DNA of 64,000 bases. Source: Hydractinia symbiolongicarpus. Lineage: Eukaryota; Cnidaria; Hydrozoa; Anthoathecata; Hydractiniidae. The stretch lies in the NCBI RefSeq assembly GCF_029227915.1, contig NC_079886.1, positions 5,518,001 through 5,582,000 of the forward strand. The letters are read 5' to 3'. Both the position numbers and the translations under genes were made by a program. The notes below the pieces were generated by a model, which saw only the letters and a list, made by a program, of their open reading frames with translations, was not told where the DNA came from and searched no databases. Shown here piece after piece: positions 1-12,000 of this stretch; position 1 is the stretch's first letter, and every line of letters begins with the position of its first letter.

Positions 1-165
1 TGACAAGAGCAGACTCAAAAAAGATTTGGAAGCTTTATAGATTCATTTGTTCCTCAGTTATAAATGAATGGAACATTCTACCAGAGAAAGCAGTCTCTGC
101 CCCTTCAACAATCCTTTAAAAAGTTTATTCAACCACAGTTTGAGACTGTTGGGTAGCTCTACACA
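1..165 (+). pseudogene. 3' end of a non-LTR retrotransposon ORF (LINE remnant)
   Basis: Plus-strand translation gives VINEWNILPEKAVSAPS at about 55-110. This resembles the conserved C-terminal block (NxWNxLPExVVxA, then FKxxLD) of CR1/L2/jockey-type reverse transcriptase ORFs. The expected FKKF stretch follows after a +1 frameshift and ends at a TAG near 153. The upstream part lies outside the window. The frameshift and the missing body mark it as dead. The subfamily cannot be named from this piece. Confidence 0.5.
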
Positions 166-385
166 AGTCAAAGAAGGCTTCCTGCCCCAGTTCTAAAACA
201 AACCACCGATGTTGGCCTGCCAAGACCTACTAAGACCATACCGGTGGATCCGGTATGTTATAACGTAACTTTGCACAACTGAACATCTATTTTTGTTGGA
301 ATGCCATTTTTAAAATATAAAACAAAAGACAACGGATTAAAAAAAATCCGGAAAATTGTTGCCAAAAACTTTTGCGTTTGGCGAC

Positions 386-499
386 TTTTGGGAGAACTTT
401 CGCGAATTCGAATTCAAAATAACTTTTAGGAGAACTTTCGCAAATTCGAATTCGAAATAACTTTTGGGAGAACTTTCGCAAATTCGAATTCAAAATAAG
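386..499. repeat. 38-bp tandem repeat, three copies
   Basis: Three near-identical copies begin at about 391, 429 and 467 and carry GGAGAACTTTCGCAAATTCG followed by an AT-rich tail. The minus-strand ORF over this stretch simply repeats the same peptide and is not a gene. Confidence 0.8.
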
Positions 500-1342
500 G
501 TTCGTTTCCGCATGAAAATTTTTTGTGTAAGACAAAAATACAAGAAAATATTTCATTCGGTAAGTCGCATTCGAGATATTTAGTATTATCTGCATTCATT
601 ACTGTTTTAAAGAATCGGTTTATTCAAAAAATGTTCGCAGCACCCAAGAAGAATGAAAACACCAAATGTTATTGTAGTTGATGATTAAAGAAAAAATAAA
701 CCACTGACTTTGGTATTACCCGTGTTAAAATTTTTTTACGGTAAAAAAATTTTTTTCGCGTTTTACTGAATAAAGTCTTGCGAAAATAATAAAAATTCGA
801 AGTTTCTGTCCGCACAAGTTTTTGCTCATAAAGTAGCCAGTCAAGAAATAATACTTTGAAGAATTTTCTTAATATAATAATTTACACTTTCATAAATGCT
901 ACAGAATTTTCTTTTTTGCTATAGTTGTACTACCCTACTAAAATTTACAGTCCAGATTTATAGTATCATAAAAAAAATGTTCATACCTGAAAAGGCTTTC
1001 CAAAAGCAGGGTACCAATTTTCGACAAGAAACAAAAGAATTCATTGACTTAGAGTCCTTTTAATGTCAAAATATGAACAAGATCCGCTTAACTAAAAAAA
1101 AATTCGTTGCTTTAGAGTAAAATATGAATTAATTTACAAAATGTTTTCTCCTTTTATTTACAAAGTATTTATTCTCGTTTTTTTGTTTTGTTTTTCTTTC
1201 GTTTACTGATAGAGGTATAAAGCCATTAACAATCTTTGTGATTTTTTTATAGGCGCATTTCTCGATAAGTAAATCAGTTAAATAAGCATATCTTCGCCAG
1301 TACAAAACCTCTGGTGGTCACACTTTAAACAATCTGATGTAG

Positions 1343-1684
1343 TCACAGTAAACAAATGACAACAATGCCGCATATGACCAGGGCTGTTCCAGTTCCAGTC
1401 ATCTGTGTCACTTGTTTGTACTTTACAATTTTTTTGACAATTTTTCGAAATCCTCGTATTCTCCTCGCATGTAACTGTGATGCTTTCGTTGGTTGAACCT
1501 GGCGACGACAATATTGAGGAGAGTTCAATAGTGCTCTGTAGAATTCTGTTTGGTCTGTGTAACCAGAGTAATCAAAATCGGGAGCTGTTGGATGGCTATC
1601 TGGAACTTCAGCACTAATGGAATCGTATGGAGCACGTGACACGTATTCTTGTTTATCTTGGATACAAAGTAAATCACTCTCCAT
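1343..1684 (-). CDS. hypothetical 113-aa single-pass membrane protein
   Basis: I do not recognise this protein. It starts MESDLLCIQDKQEYVSR. The first 60 residues are polar and rich in Tyr, Pro and Ser, with several possible tyrosine motifs (PYDSI, DYSGY). Residues about 74-92 are basic (HARRIRGFRKIVKKIVKYK), and the chain ends in a hydrophobic run, TALVICGIVVICLL, that could be a C-terminal membrane anchor with the N-terminus in the cytosol. An in-frame stop lies 13 codons upstream of the chosen ATG, so the start is plausible. No intron is needed. The mixed composition and organised charge argue for a real gene, but an exon of a longer gene or a chance ORF is possible. Confidence 0.45.
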   Translation of the reverse strand: MESDLLCIQDKQEYVSRAPYDSISAEVPDSHPTAPDFDYSGYTDQTEFYRALLNSPQYCRRQVQPTKASQLHARRIRGFRKIVKKIVKYKQVTQMTGTGTALVICGIVVICLL

Positions 1685-2092
1685 ACAATCTCGTAAGTTT
1701 TTCGGATTAATTTTTACGACTTTTCACTTCAGACTTTTTTTGATCGTTTGTTTTTTTAAATCTCTTCTAAAAAATAAGTTAAAAAACGGTAACATCTTAA
1801 ATCCTTTTTTTCTGTAAATAGAAGTGAGATAAGTCAAAATTATCGCAACTGAAAAAGAGCAAAAATTGAGTGAAGCATTTAGAAAATACCCTGTTTAAAT
1901 CATGAACAAGAAAGTTTTAAATACAAAAATAAGAAAAAACTTGCTAGGGAGGATGTAATTAAAGAAGCAAACTTGTTAGATGGTACGTAAACAATTTTTT
2001 TAAAAAATACATGATTTTTACCATTCATAAAATTTCTCGAAAAATTGAATGTTGAATCTATTATATTGAGATATATGTAAAGCACAAAGCAT

Positions 2093-2147
2093 CTATATTA
2101 TAATTCCCGTCCGTCCGTCCGTCCTTCCGTCTAGGGCTAACGACTAG
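2093..2147 (+). mobile_element. 55-bp miniature Helitron-like copy
   Basis: Begins TCTATATTATAATTCCCGTC and ends GGCTAACGACTAG followed by T. These are the same two ends seen on longer family copies in this window, joined with almost no interior except a CCGT satellite. It looks like an extreme internal deletion. Confidence 0.5.
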
Positions 2148-2159
2148 TATTCCAATAAT

Positions 2160-5100
2160 GTTGATGAACTTTTTTTAAGCCAGTACCGTTGAAAAATCGC
2201 TCCGAAACATAAGAAACATATATGGGGGAGAAAAAAAGTCAATAGCTAAAAAAATCAGTGCTTCTTCACCATCCATATTGCTTAAATTTTTTGTTTGAGT
2301 GTGAACGGCTAGCATTTTTCTTGTTTCACTCTTGCGTTCCTCTTAAAGAAGCTGCTACTGCGCATGCGTACTTCACGACGCAGACATAACTGAGAGCAAG
2401 TGTGAATCAGGCTTAAGTCCATTTGCTTCCGTACCTCAAGGTTTTTCTTAAATAATTTGAAATGCACAGGTCTAAAGATGGAGAGCGTGATTCATTCGAT
2501 TGCTAGCAATAGTAGCAACTTACTTACTCATCGACGTCTACCAACTTTTCAACTACTTAACTTTCCGATTATAAAAGTTCTCATACTCATAAGAACAACA
2601 CACAAAAAGAAATACAATAGATTATGGTGGAAATTATATTGCATTCTTTTTCTGCAGCAAACTAAAGTAATATATTGGTCGAACTTAATCAAAGAAGTCT
2701 TTTTAATCAGTTGATATACACAGCGCAAATATGCACAATGCCTCAATTTGCTCTCAACAAGTTGTTAACTTTGCGACATCTCATTTTATGATGATCATAC
2801 TTCTTGTTCTAACTCTCTACCTCCTGAAAATATTAATTTGCGGAACTACATGTCTAAATTTTTGTTTATCGTCGCCATTTGTTTTTCAAACGCAAAGATT
2901 TTCATAATGTGAACATTGGTAAAAATAACTGTGACTGTTAACAAACATGAAGTATATTTTACATAAGCTCTTTTGTGGCCAGCTACAAAAATACATGGAT
3001 GTGAATGTGGTGGCTTTAAAATGAGTTTTTAGCGAGATATGACGGTAAATAGTATACTTCAGAGAAAAATTATATATTTTTTGAACAGAGCATTTTTGAA
3101 ATGAATCAAAGCGTTAAGGATCTAAATAAGAGCAATTGGACTATACGTTTTTAGCGAAAAATTTTTTTGAGGTCAATGGCTTATTTATTTTATACATAAT
3201 ATCTTAAAAATAAATTGGTCGTGATTAAATGAATAAAAAAACGTTAAGAAAAACTTACCGCACAAAAAACTTTTTTGTGTGCAATCTTCTATCGCGAAAA
3301 TTTTATATTATGGTAAACCTAGCGTAGGCTGCCATATTTATAGTGATTTAGATGAACCAATCAAATACTCTGTTTTCGTTTTTGTCCCTCCAAATATCAT
3401 ATTGTCAACATTTTCCGCGTGCTTTTTATTACTTGTAAATGTCGCCGAAGATGAACCGCAGACCCACTGTTGCCTCTAGAATTTTTATTGTTTGAAGACA
3501 TGTAAAATGTCAGGAGTTTTCGTTAAAAAGGAAAATTTGTATGCGACGAAGCACAAAGTGATAAAGATAATGTGTAATCGAGTCGGTGAATAATATATAA
3601 AAATAAAACCCGTGAATCACTGCAAAATTGCACAAAATTTGATGAGAATAAAGTCGCTTGTTTATGACATGATAATATTTATATTATTCAATGACAATGA
3701 CTGAACAGATAAGTTGTAATATTTTTTAAAAAACACTTTGTTACTATAGTTATTGGCACTGTAGTTCTGTTGTATAAATTTTAGAAAAGACTTACGCTAT
3801 AAAGATAAATACTCTTCACTTAAAACATTCACAATAAATCTTCTGCGATGGAGATCACAATTATCACGAAATCATCACAAAATCATCGGGCTAATAAAAG
3901 AAACTAACGTCATGTTTTTTTTATTGTTTTCTAATTTTATTTTTGTCATATATGGTCAAAATTTGCATTAGAGCACATAATATTGGCAAAGAAAACACTG
4001 AAAATAAGTTTGCCATAGTAATCAACTTGCGCTTCGCCTACGAAATACGTAAATACGTGCGTCATAACACCGTCACTACGCGCCACCTCTTTTCTCGTGT
4101 CGCGCCAGTATTTTTTGGTACAAGTATCTACATTTAGTAGAGGATGTCCTCACATTGTAGGGTACTAACACAAAGGGTACTAACTGGAAGCGTATAATTG
4201 AATTTCGAACGAACCTTTTTACAGGAATTCAGCTATAATAAAAAAGTCCATGAATTACTTAAAGTGTAAAATTCTTCCGCAGGATTATGTATTCTCAACT
4301 GTACTGACCCCAAACTAAGTTTTAAAGCCATAAGACTTACCAACCTCGTTACAGGGCATGTAAAAGTTAAAATATCTGAACGGAGCCGTCCTAAAAAACC
4401 TAGCAATTCCGCAGACGAGGTTGAAGACATATGATTTTGATAATAAACCATTTTATAAGTAATTCTTAGCCCTCCAATACATCTTTCCCAAGACCATGAG
4501 TCATACTTTTTTTAAACTCGTAAAATATGAATACCATATTTGAATTCAGCATAGTTTGTTTAATTTATGTGTAAAAGTTTAATTTGATACGCCATTAGGA
4601 AGTGCTATTTTGAGGAGATATATATCACAGTTAAAGTCTTCTTAATGCTCAAGTTACCATGTCCCGCCTCGTTTTCAAAAAGAGGTTGGACATGCTACAA
4701 ATCTTTAAATTAGAATAGCAGGTTGTTTACCTGCTGCATTGTTTCGAAATTTTCTTTGTTTATGACATTTTTGATAAGGAATTCAAATCTGTTGTCCGTT
4801 TTTCATAAAACTTAACAGAAAATGTTGCGGCATATCAAAAGAATAAGTCTTGGGAAAGGTGTATTGTGTCATAGTAAGGAAATATGTCGTTATTCTACAA
4901 AAAAATTCACAATTCTTTTTGAAAAAGGTTTTAATTTTTAAATCTTTGAGAAAGCTTCTGTACGCAGGATATTTTTATCTTTTTTTTCTTTCAGAAAACA
5001 AGAAAAACAGTCTGGGCGGAAGATAAGAGCTCGTTTAGCTCACGCGGAAAGTAAATCGCCATCGCTAGATTTGAGTATATAATTTGCTTTTGTAAACAAT

Positions 5101-5670
5101 AAACTACGCATGCGCTTGCTTAGAATCTTTCTGTTTAAAAATGGTAGCCGTATCGAAGCTCGGCACTTTTGGTTTCATTTTTGTTTTGTGATTAGCTGTG
5201 CTACCTTTGTTAGTCCAATGCTATTTTTTTGTCTGGTTTAGTTTACAAGCCATTTTATTGGTTTGTTAATTAAGACTAAAAACCCTAGTTAAAATTATAT
5301 TATATTTAGGTACTAGCTAGCTAGTATACTCTTCTTGAGCGCTCTCTACTTTACTTAGGCCGTGGACCCCGTTAAAAAAGGCCATTCTCTAGCTAGTGTG
5401 AAAAAAATTTCAAAACAAAAAAATTTCCAATCAACGTTAAATGCATTGAAATTTGAGGTTAAACCCCCTTCTAGGTATTTGTGTTCAAAATAAACCTCTA
5501 AACATCAGCATCTTATGGTGACACATGTATAGCTAAGAAGCACCCCTAAAGGTGCAGAGGCAAAACAAGGAATAAAAAGAATTTCCTGCATGGTGGCTAG
5601 CTACACGTTTGCAGGATGCAAACAATAATAATGGTCAACTTAGGAGGGTATTCATATCTTAAATTTGTTG
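2160..5670. other. intergenic, no gene recognised
   Basis: AT-rich sequence with only short ORFs of low-complexity translation. It contains one copy (3655-3730) of a 75-bp block that recurs at 52198-52275. I see no tRNA, rRNA or conserved coding signal. Confidence 0.6.
3655..3730 (+). repeat. dispersed 75-bp repeat, copy 1
   Basis: Nearly the same sequence as 52198-52275, with shared core ATTATTCAATGACRATGACTG and about six differences. Similarity stops abruptly on both sides. The element type is unknown. Confidence 0.7.
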
Positions 5671-5679
5671 TTTTGTCAA

Positions 5680-5993
5680 GGCACAGTAGTTTAGTGGTTA
5701 TCACTCTCATACTTTGTGCGGGACACCGGTGTTCGATTCCCCTTGGCGGCGATTCAATATGGGCAATTGAATATTACCATAGCCTCGAGTTAACCCAAGC
5801 CATGTAATGGAAATTGGGGAGATGGTGCACTGTGTGAGCCAATCGATGTTGCAGGGAGTTGTCTGACAGAGTGCTGACCCTAATTGAGTTTGCTTAACTC
5901 CGGGAAATAATAGACAGGTTATATCCTTTGATATTTTTGAGGCTAGTCATGTAAAATATACACATCTATCTATCTATCATCTATCTATCTATC
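5680..5993 (+). mobile_element. tRNA-derived SINE with (CTAT)n tail
   Basis: The head resembles a tRNA: an A-box-like TAGTTTAGTGGTTATCAC at about 5687 and a B-box GGTGTTCGATTCCCC at about 5728, spaced as in RNA polymerase III promoters. An unrelated body follows, with blocks shared with the 8.4-kb copy (AACCCAAGCCATGTAATGG; GAAATAATAGACAGGTTATA; GAGGCTAGTCATGTAAAATA). It ends in a CTAT microsatellite. The head is not a functional tRNA gene because no 3' acceptor arm pairs with the start. Confidence 0.75.
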
Positions 5994-6004
5994 AAACATT
6001 CACT

Positions 6005-6110
6005 TGCCACATTGAATCTCACCAACTCCAAGCGATACACCCTTTCAATTATTTCCAGGAGGGGCCACAAAGGCAGTTCTGGAGTTTTTAAAGCTCCTAT
6101 TTGAGCTACA
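6005..6110 (-). mobile_element. SINE body fragment, same family
   Basis: The reverse complement carries GGCCCCTCCTGGAAATAATT and the GTAGCTCAAAT block found in the SINE copy at 8344-8646. The tRNA-like head is absent, so this is a 5'-truncated copy. Confidence 0.55.
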
Positions 6111-6199
6111 CTAACCTATTTTGAAATTATTGGCTAACTAGGCGACAGCCTCATTTCAGGATCACTTAGGTATGAGTGGAACGCTTTACCGACTGTGCT

Positions 6200-7160
6200 A
6201 CTAATCCTCATTTATCAAATATATTTGTCAGTTGATGTCTGTGTTCGTTTAATTTTTAAGAAAAGCACAATTTATGACATGGTATTTGTATTAAACATTA
6301 GTTTAGGTATATTTGTAATGGATTATATTTTGAGAACTCAGGATTTATTTTCTTCCTCCAGACATTTTTTGTCCCCTTTAGTCCTCTCCTATAGATACTG
6401 CATTTATCCACAGTTGAGCCTGGCATGTCTTCAATTTTTTTAAGTCCGAAACTGTGTGTCAGTTATTGGGTCTAGCCCATCTTACAATGTTTAACTTTAG
6501 TCTGGGGGAGTCTTCAGACTGGCCCATGATGTGGCTGTCTCTAAAAAGTGTCTTTGTCATAGTTGCGCCTGTCCCATCTTGAGAAATTTTTATACATTTG
6601 TCCAAGGTTGGACCAGACCCGTCAAAAGATGGGCCGTCCCAACTGCAAATGCCCTGACCCTTCTTTTGATTGGCCACCCACGTCTGCAGTTGGACTGGTG
6701 TCTGCAGTTGGAACAGTACCATTTATCTCCATATTCATTTATTCAAAACTGAAGTGGTGTCTTTTTTTTTCTTAAAAAATGTTAAGAATTTATCACAATG
6801 TGAAGGTAAAAAGTACAACAAAGAAGATCGAAAAGCAACTCAGAACTACACTTAAACAGGCAAAACTGAGGCACCGTTTCAGTACTCAAGTGGAGTATAT
6901 TTAAATAGTAAGTAATTAATAATTTTTTACGTTTTTCCAATTTTTTATTTTACAACAAAAATAACACATTTTAAGAAGTGATTTATCTGGTTTTCAGAAA
7001 ATATATACTTCTGTATATTTTATTTTGCAGAAATGTAAACAGTAGTCTCAACATGTGTAATAGGTGTTTCATGTATCCTGAAAAACACTGATGTTTCTTA
7101 TGCTGTGACATTTTTAGAGAAGTAGTTATTTTGTCAATTAAAAAACCAAAAGGATGGTTG
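6200..7160. other. intergenic, no gene recognised
   Basis: Several overlapping ORFs at 6459-6855 translate in both directions without recognisable domains. Imperfect inverted words (GTCTAGCCCATCTT against AAGATGGGCCGTCCC) hint at old repeat debris. Nothing can be named. Confidence 0.5.
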
Positions 7161-8070
7161 TACAGTACTGTGAAAAGGTTTGTTAACATTGTGGTTCATG
7201 TTTATTTCATGTTACGCACGAACCACGATAGTCCACGATGCATATTTTTTTAACAATCATGGACTTCACGGTCGTGGTTCATGGACTACACAAACGAAAA
7301 TTAAATATTACATTGTGGCTTCACGATAGATAACTTCTATTGTAAAACAACAAAGACCGTTAGTTTATCAATTAAATCAAAAACCAAGGGCAAAAAAATA
7401 AATTAACACGTTTTAATTCGTTGTCATAAAGCTAGCAACATAATAGATTTTAATCGTTCATGAATCAAAATTGCGATGTAAAAAAGCATTTCTATCGCCG
7501 CTTTTCGTCTATAAACTTTTAAAATGCGATCTAAAAAAACATTTCTATCGCCGTTTTCGTTTATCGACTTTTAAAATACGATCTAAAAAAACATTTCTAT
7601 TGCCGCTTTTCGTTTATAAACTTTTAAAATGCGATCTAAAAAAACATTTCTATCGCTGTTTTCGTTTATAAACTTATAAAATGCGATCTAAAAAACATTT
7701 CTATCGCCGCTTTTCTATTTTAAACTTTTAAAATGCGATATAAAAAAACATTTTTATCGCCGCTTTTCGTTTATAAACTTTTAAAATGCGATCTAAAAAA
7801 ACATTTCTTTTGGCGCAGACAAATTTAACTTTTCTAGACAAATGACATTTCGTAAAAATACGATCGCGTCCATGACGAAAAAGTATACACAAAGCAAAAA
7901 GTACGAATATGCTTTTTTAACTTGATAAAACCTGAAACAAACAAATTAACTTTAATGAAAGACTTTTTTGAAAAGAAAAAAAAATTAATTATACTGGTTA
8001 TAAAAATCGTGGAGCTCGCGAAAATAATCTTGGGACACACGATGTTAACAAACCTTTTCACAGTACTGTA
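7161..8070. mobile_element. Tc1/mariner-like MITE (906 bp) with TA target duplication
   Basis: The left end at 7163 reads CAGTACTGTGAAAAGGTTTG and the same sequence is inverted at the right end (8068). The inverted repeat runs for roughly 30 bp. TA flanks both ends (7161-7162 and 8069-8070), the target duplication of the Tc1/mariner superfamily. There is no transposase ORF. The interior holds a 52-53-bp satellite (7473-7816) and pairs of CGTGGTTCATG-type inverted words. Confidence 0.8.
7473..7816. repeat. 52-53-bp satellite, about 6.5 copies, inside the MITE
   Basis: Each unit starts GCGATCTAAAAAAACATTTC, continues through TATCGCCGCTTTTCG, and ends in ACTTTTAAAAT. The last unit is cut after about 30 bp. 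The plus-strand ORF at 7471-7671 is only the translated repeat. Confidence 0.9.
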
Positions 8071-8281
8071 GCTATATATATATATATATATATATAGTTG
8101 TACAATTCAGTCCTTACTAGAAAAACTGTGCGCTTGCGCACTTAAATTTTTTCTTTTTGTCAATTTATTCTTAAGGCATTAAAAATTAAGCGTTTTTTGT
8201 ATTTATAAATTTGATTGCAAACTGACATGTGAATCCCAAGTTATGGTATCATCAGGAAAAAGATAAGAGGCCTGGGATGAG

Positions 8282-8705
8282 CAAACAAATTTATGTTAAT
8301 AAATTCACCTTTATAATATCTATGCATTGATAAAGTCAGAATGAAGAGAGAGAGAGAGAGAGAGAGAGGTGCATATTTTACATGGCTAGCCTCACAACTA
8401 TCGAGGGATATACCCTGTCTATTATTTCCAGGAGGGGCCATGGCTTATAGATAGAGAGTCCTAGAGTATTTAATGCTCATTTTGAGCTACGCAGACCCGA
8501 TAAGAGCCTGCTCTCTACTAGACAACTCCTGGCAACATCCAACGGCCCACACAGTGTGCCATCTTCCTAATTTCCATCACATGGCTTGGGTTAATACATA
8601 ACTACTAATCTACGGCGCCACAGTAACCACTAATCTATGGCGCCACATGAACTTAACAGGTCTAAAATTACTGATGACAGAAAATGTCAAAATTTGCTAT
8701 TCCTT
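8282..8705 (-). repeat. older dispersed repeat, split by a SINE
   Basis: The reverse complement of 8648-8705 (TTTGACATTTTCTGTCATCA) and of 8281-8340 (CTTTATCAATGCATAGATAT) are adjacent, in the same order, in the related copy at about 40300-40400. Here they are separated by the 8344-8646 SINE. Confidence 0.6.
8344..8646 (-). mobile_element. tRNA-derived SINE, second full-length-like copy
   Basis: On the minus strand it shares the body of the 5680-5993 copy and ends in a (GA/CT)n tail at 8344-8368. The head is unusual: the segment GATTAGTGGTTACTGTGGCGCC is partly repeated, giving two A-box-like words, and the B-box region is missing. Pol III activity of this copy is therefore doubtful. Confidence 0.7.
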
Positions 8706-9006
8706 AATTATGACAACATAGTTTATGCAGTATAATTAAACAATAACCATGTCACCTCAAGTTTGGATGGTCCCCCTTGCTGCATAACATAATGCCGTTG
8801 CACACAAGTCAAAGAAGCAATTATTCATGGCGATTGATTGCAATAATGAGATGTATTCCAACAAGTTATCATTTTTCTTTTTTTTTTCTTTTTTTGTGTC
8901 ACTAATAAATGCAACAAGTTTCAGTTTCTGATGTGTATTTTCATTACTTTTTTCATGTACATATTTTAGTATATATATACATTAATAAACAAAAAAGAAA
9001 GAAGAG

Positions 9007-12000
9007 ATGCCATCTGGAAAGGTCAGTTGTTGTTATTGCTTCATGATATGTAATGTGTGTGTGTATGTCCTGTTTTATTTTTTAAACTTCTACAATATAC
9101 AAAGAAATTAGAATACCATTTTGTTATCAAAAAAAATGGAGCCAAGTTTGTAACATGCTTATAAAAGAGCAAACCTGTTCTGTCCAAATTTTGGCTTCCA
9201 TATGCACACACAACTCACAACTTTCAACATAGACCATAATGCCTGGCATTATAGACCACTATTTAATTCTTTGCAAAAGAATATCAGATGTCATCCCTAA
9301 ATACACACACAGCCTATAAAACATTACAATTATCTATAGTTAAAGCTTTAGTGGTAATAATTTTTACAGGATACCAAATGTTTTGTTGGAAATACAGGAT
9401 TTTATGCTAGACGTATTTGGCATAATGTGCTACCAGCTTTAAAACAACGGTTCACCCACATCATCACATAACATGACATTTTCCCCTTTAAGGAAGTTGC
9501 ACGAAAATATGTTCATTCTTTTTTATTTCCTCTAATATTCTTTACATTTTTCCTCCACAGGTACATGGGCTTTTGAAGATAAAAAAACTCAGAAGGGGAC
9601 CTTCAAGATGGCTACCGTCACACATATTTCCTAGATAAAAGAAACTATATCCCAAATTTGATTCTGTGCTTTTAGTTTGGTGTCATATATTAAGGATGGT
9701 TTAATTCTAATGGTTTCATGGCGGCATAAGTTGCAACAATACAAATCATAAAAAATCGTGGAAAATATATACATGAAAAACCTTACAGGGAACTCAAGAC
9801 CTAAAATAATGTTGGACTTGTTAACTTGTTAAACAACTTTTTAAGTTCTACACTATAAGTCCAACATCATTTTATACCTCGGGCTCCCTTTAATATTAGT
9901 TTTTATGGCCAATATCTAAGACTCTGAGAGGTATGAAGGCCTGTGAATTAATACGAATTTCATGCACAATAATTTATGATACATTATCTTGTGTGACAAA
10001 ACGATTTCTGAACAACATTGTGCAAAAAGATACACACTTTATGCAACTATAGACAGCAAATCCATGATGATGAGTTTGCTACTTTTTCTTTTCGTATTTT
10101 TTAGAATTATTTGTGATGTAAAATAAGACAACACTGCATATATTTGTTAAAAACTAATACCTGCAATAAGATTTGAAAATCATTGTTAATGCCTCAACTG
10201 GCTTTATGTATACAACAGGTTGGAATGTTTACATGAAAAATTTAGAAGAACATAGTTTCATCAAGCTGTTTTTATCAAAAAGCTTGATTTAAGAAATATA
10301 AAAGTGCTATATAATGTGAAGTTCTATGGGCCTGACCGTGTACATTTTTTCAGAAAAATTATAAAATGATACAGATTCTTTTAGTTGAAAAAAAAAAAAA
10401 ATTAAGAAAAAAATAACAAAATTACATGTAAAAAGCAAGGCAGAATGTTTGTACTACACCCTCCTCTGTTATAATGATAAATATTTTGTATATACAGAAT
10501 CTTCTATTATTTTCAGATATCCAAAATGTTATTTAAGTTAATTAAAAATATTTTAATCCTTTGTGATCATAAAACCTTTCCAGACAGTAGCCCAACTTCT
10601 GTGTTTTTCACTAAATTAAAAAATCAACAGCCCGTTTTGTAACCCTTTTTAAACTTCGTTAAAATTTATTACACAATTTTTATTCTTAATAAATTGCACT
10701 GTTTTAAAACTACAGAAATCTCACTAAGATCATTAATGTAAATTAAGATCAAATGCTGCAACAGTATAGGAACAAACTTTTTTATAGATTATATATTACA
10801 CATTATATTCCCAATCTATGTATGTCCATTGTGTTTGCTGCCCTTATGTGTAAAAAGATATTGCAGTAGATTTGCTATGATGTGCAAGTCATTACAGTCC
10901 CGATCGCAAGTAACTATACACAAGTATACAAGTACGGGTACATTAAATGCCGAGTAAAGTGCAAGACGAGTACGAGTAATCGGCGAGTATACTACTTCAT
11001 ACCCTTGAGTATAGCCTCTTGCGCATGCGAGTACAGTAAGTGAATGATTTGTGAGTATGTGTGCCAGTATAAGATAAAAAACGGGAATTCGTTGTAGCGT
11101 AATTTTTATCGATAGCTCACATTTGTCTGCTACCTTCACATTGTGAAAACTTTTACTTCGTATTCGCGTCTTAAGAAATACATTTTATTTTACATAATTT
11201 TTTTTTTATGTTGCAAAAAATTTTTTAGTTTACATAAAAGTTTATACGTTGCTGTAATGGCTCTTTATAACTTGAATTTATATAGTTAATTTCTCACCGA
11301 CGAGGAAACCCTTTGCTATTTACATCTGTTATCTAAATGCTTTTTTCTTCTAGCTGAATGTTTTGTTGCTACATTCAAACATTATTCCTTTTTCTTCGCA
11401 AGCATGAATTAAACAATGAACTCTGGAGACTAAATTAAGCCAATCGCATTTAATTTTATGTAAGTAACCAAAAGTAAAAACGTGCCCAGCAGGGAAATCT
11501 TGGATCCAGTGAGAATGATGTGCACCCAAATTTTGAGTGAGTTCCCCAGTTACTTCAAAATGGGTTGTCATAAATTATAAGTAGCTTATAATTTCGTTTT
11601 ATTTTTTCGTTTGCCTTTCGAGCACGCTAGCGAGTACTGTGTGAGTACAGTAGCAAAAATGTGCGAGTATTTTTGACGTACTCGTACGCGCATTATACTC
11701 GTCGCATACTCGTGGAATACCCAAGGAAGAAATTACTCGTACCCATAGTTTAATATATTTTTTGATATTTTTTTACCACCCTAATGCGCAAGTTTTTCAA
11801 GTTTTTTTGTCAATATCTTTTAACGTCAATAGCTTATATTAATTTAATGAAGCCATTACAGTGCACTTGAAACTTTGAGGCCAAATAACTTGGAAACGAG
11901 TTGGTGACATCAATGATTTTTCACCGTGTGGGTAACTAGAGACCACCTGGGATCAATTTGGGTAATTTTCTGGAACCTGGGTCCCCAAATCCGTTTCGGA

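Noticed and set aside
5680-5760. tRNA gene
   Set aside because: A- and B-box are present but no acceptor stem or full cloverleaf; it is fused to a body shared with other copies, so it is a SINE head.
9361-9480. Possible LINE-like peptide KCFVGNTGFYARRIWHNVLP
   Set aside because: It resembles retroelement C-terminal blocks only loosely and has no supporting flanking frame; too weak to annotate.
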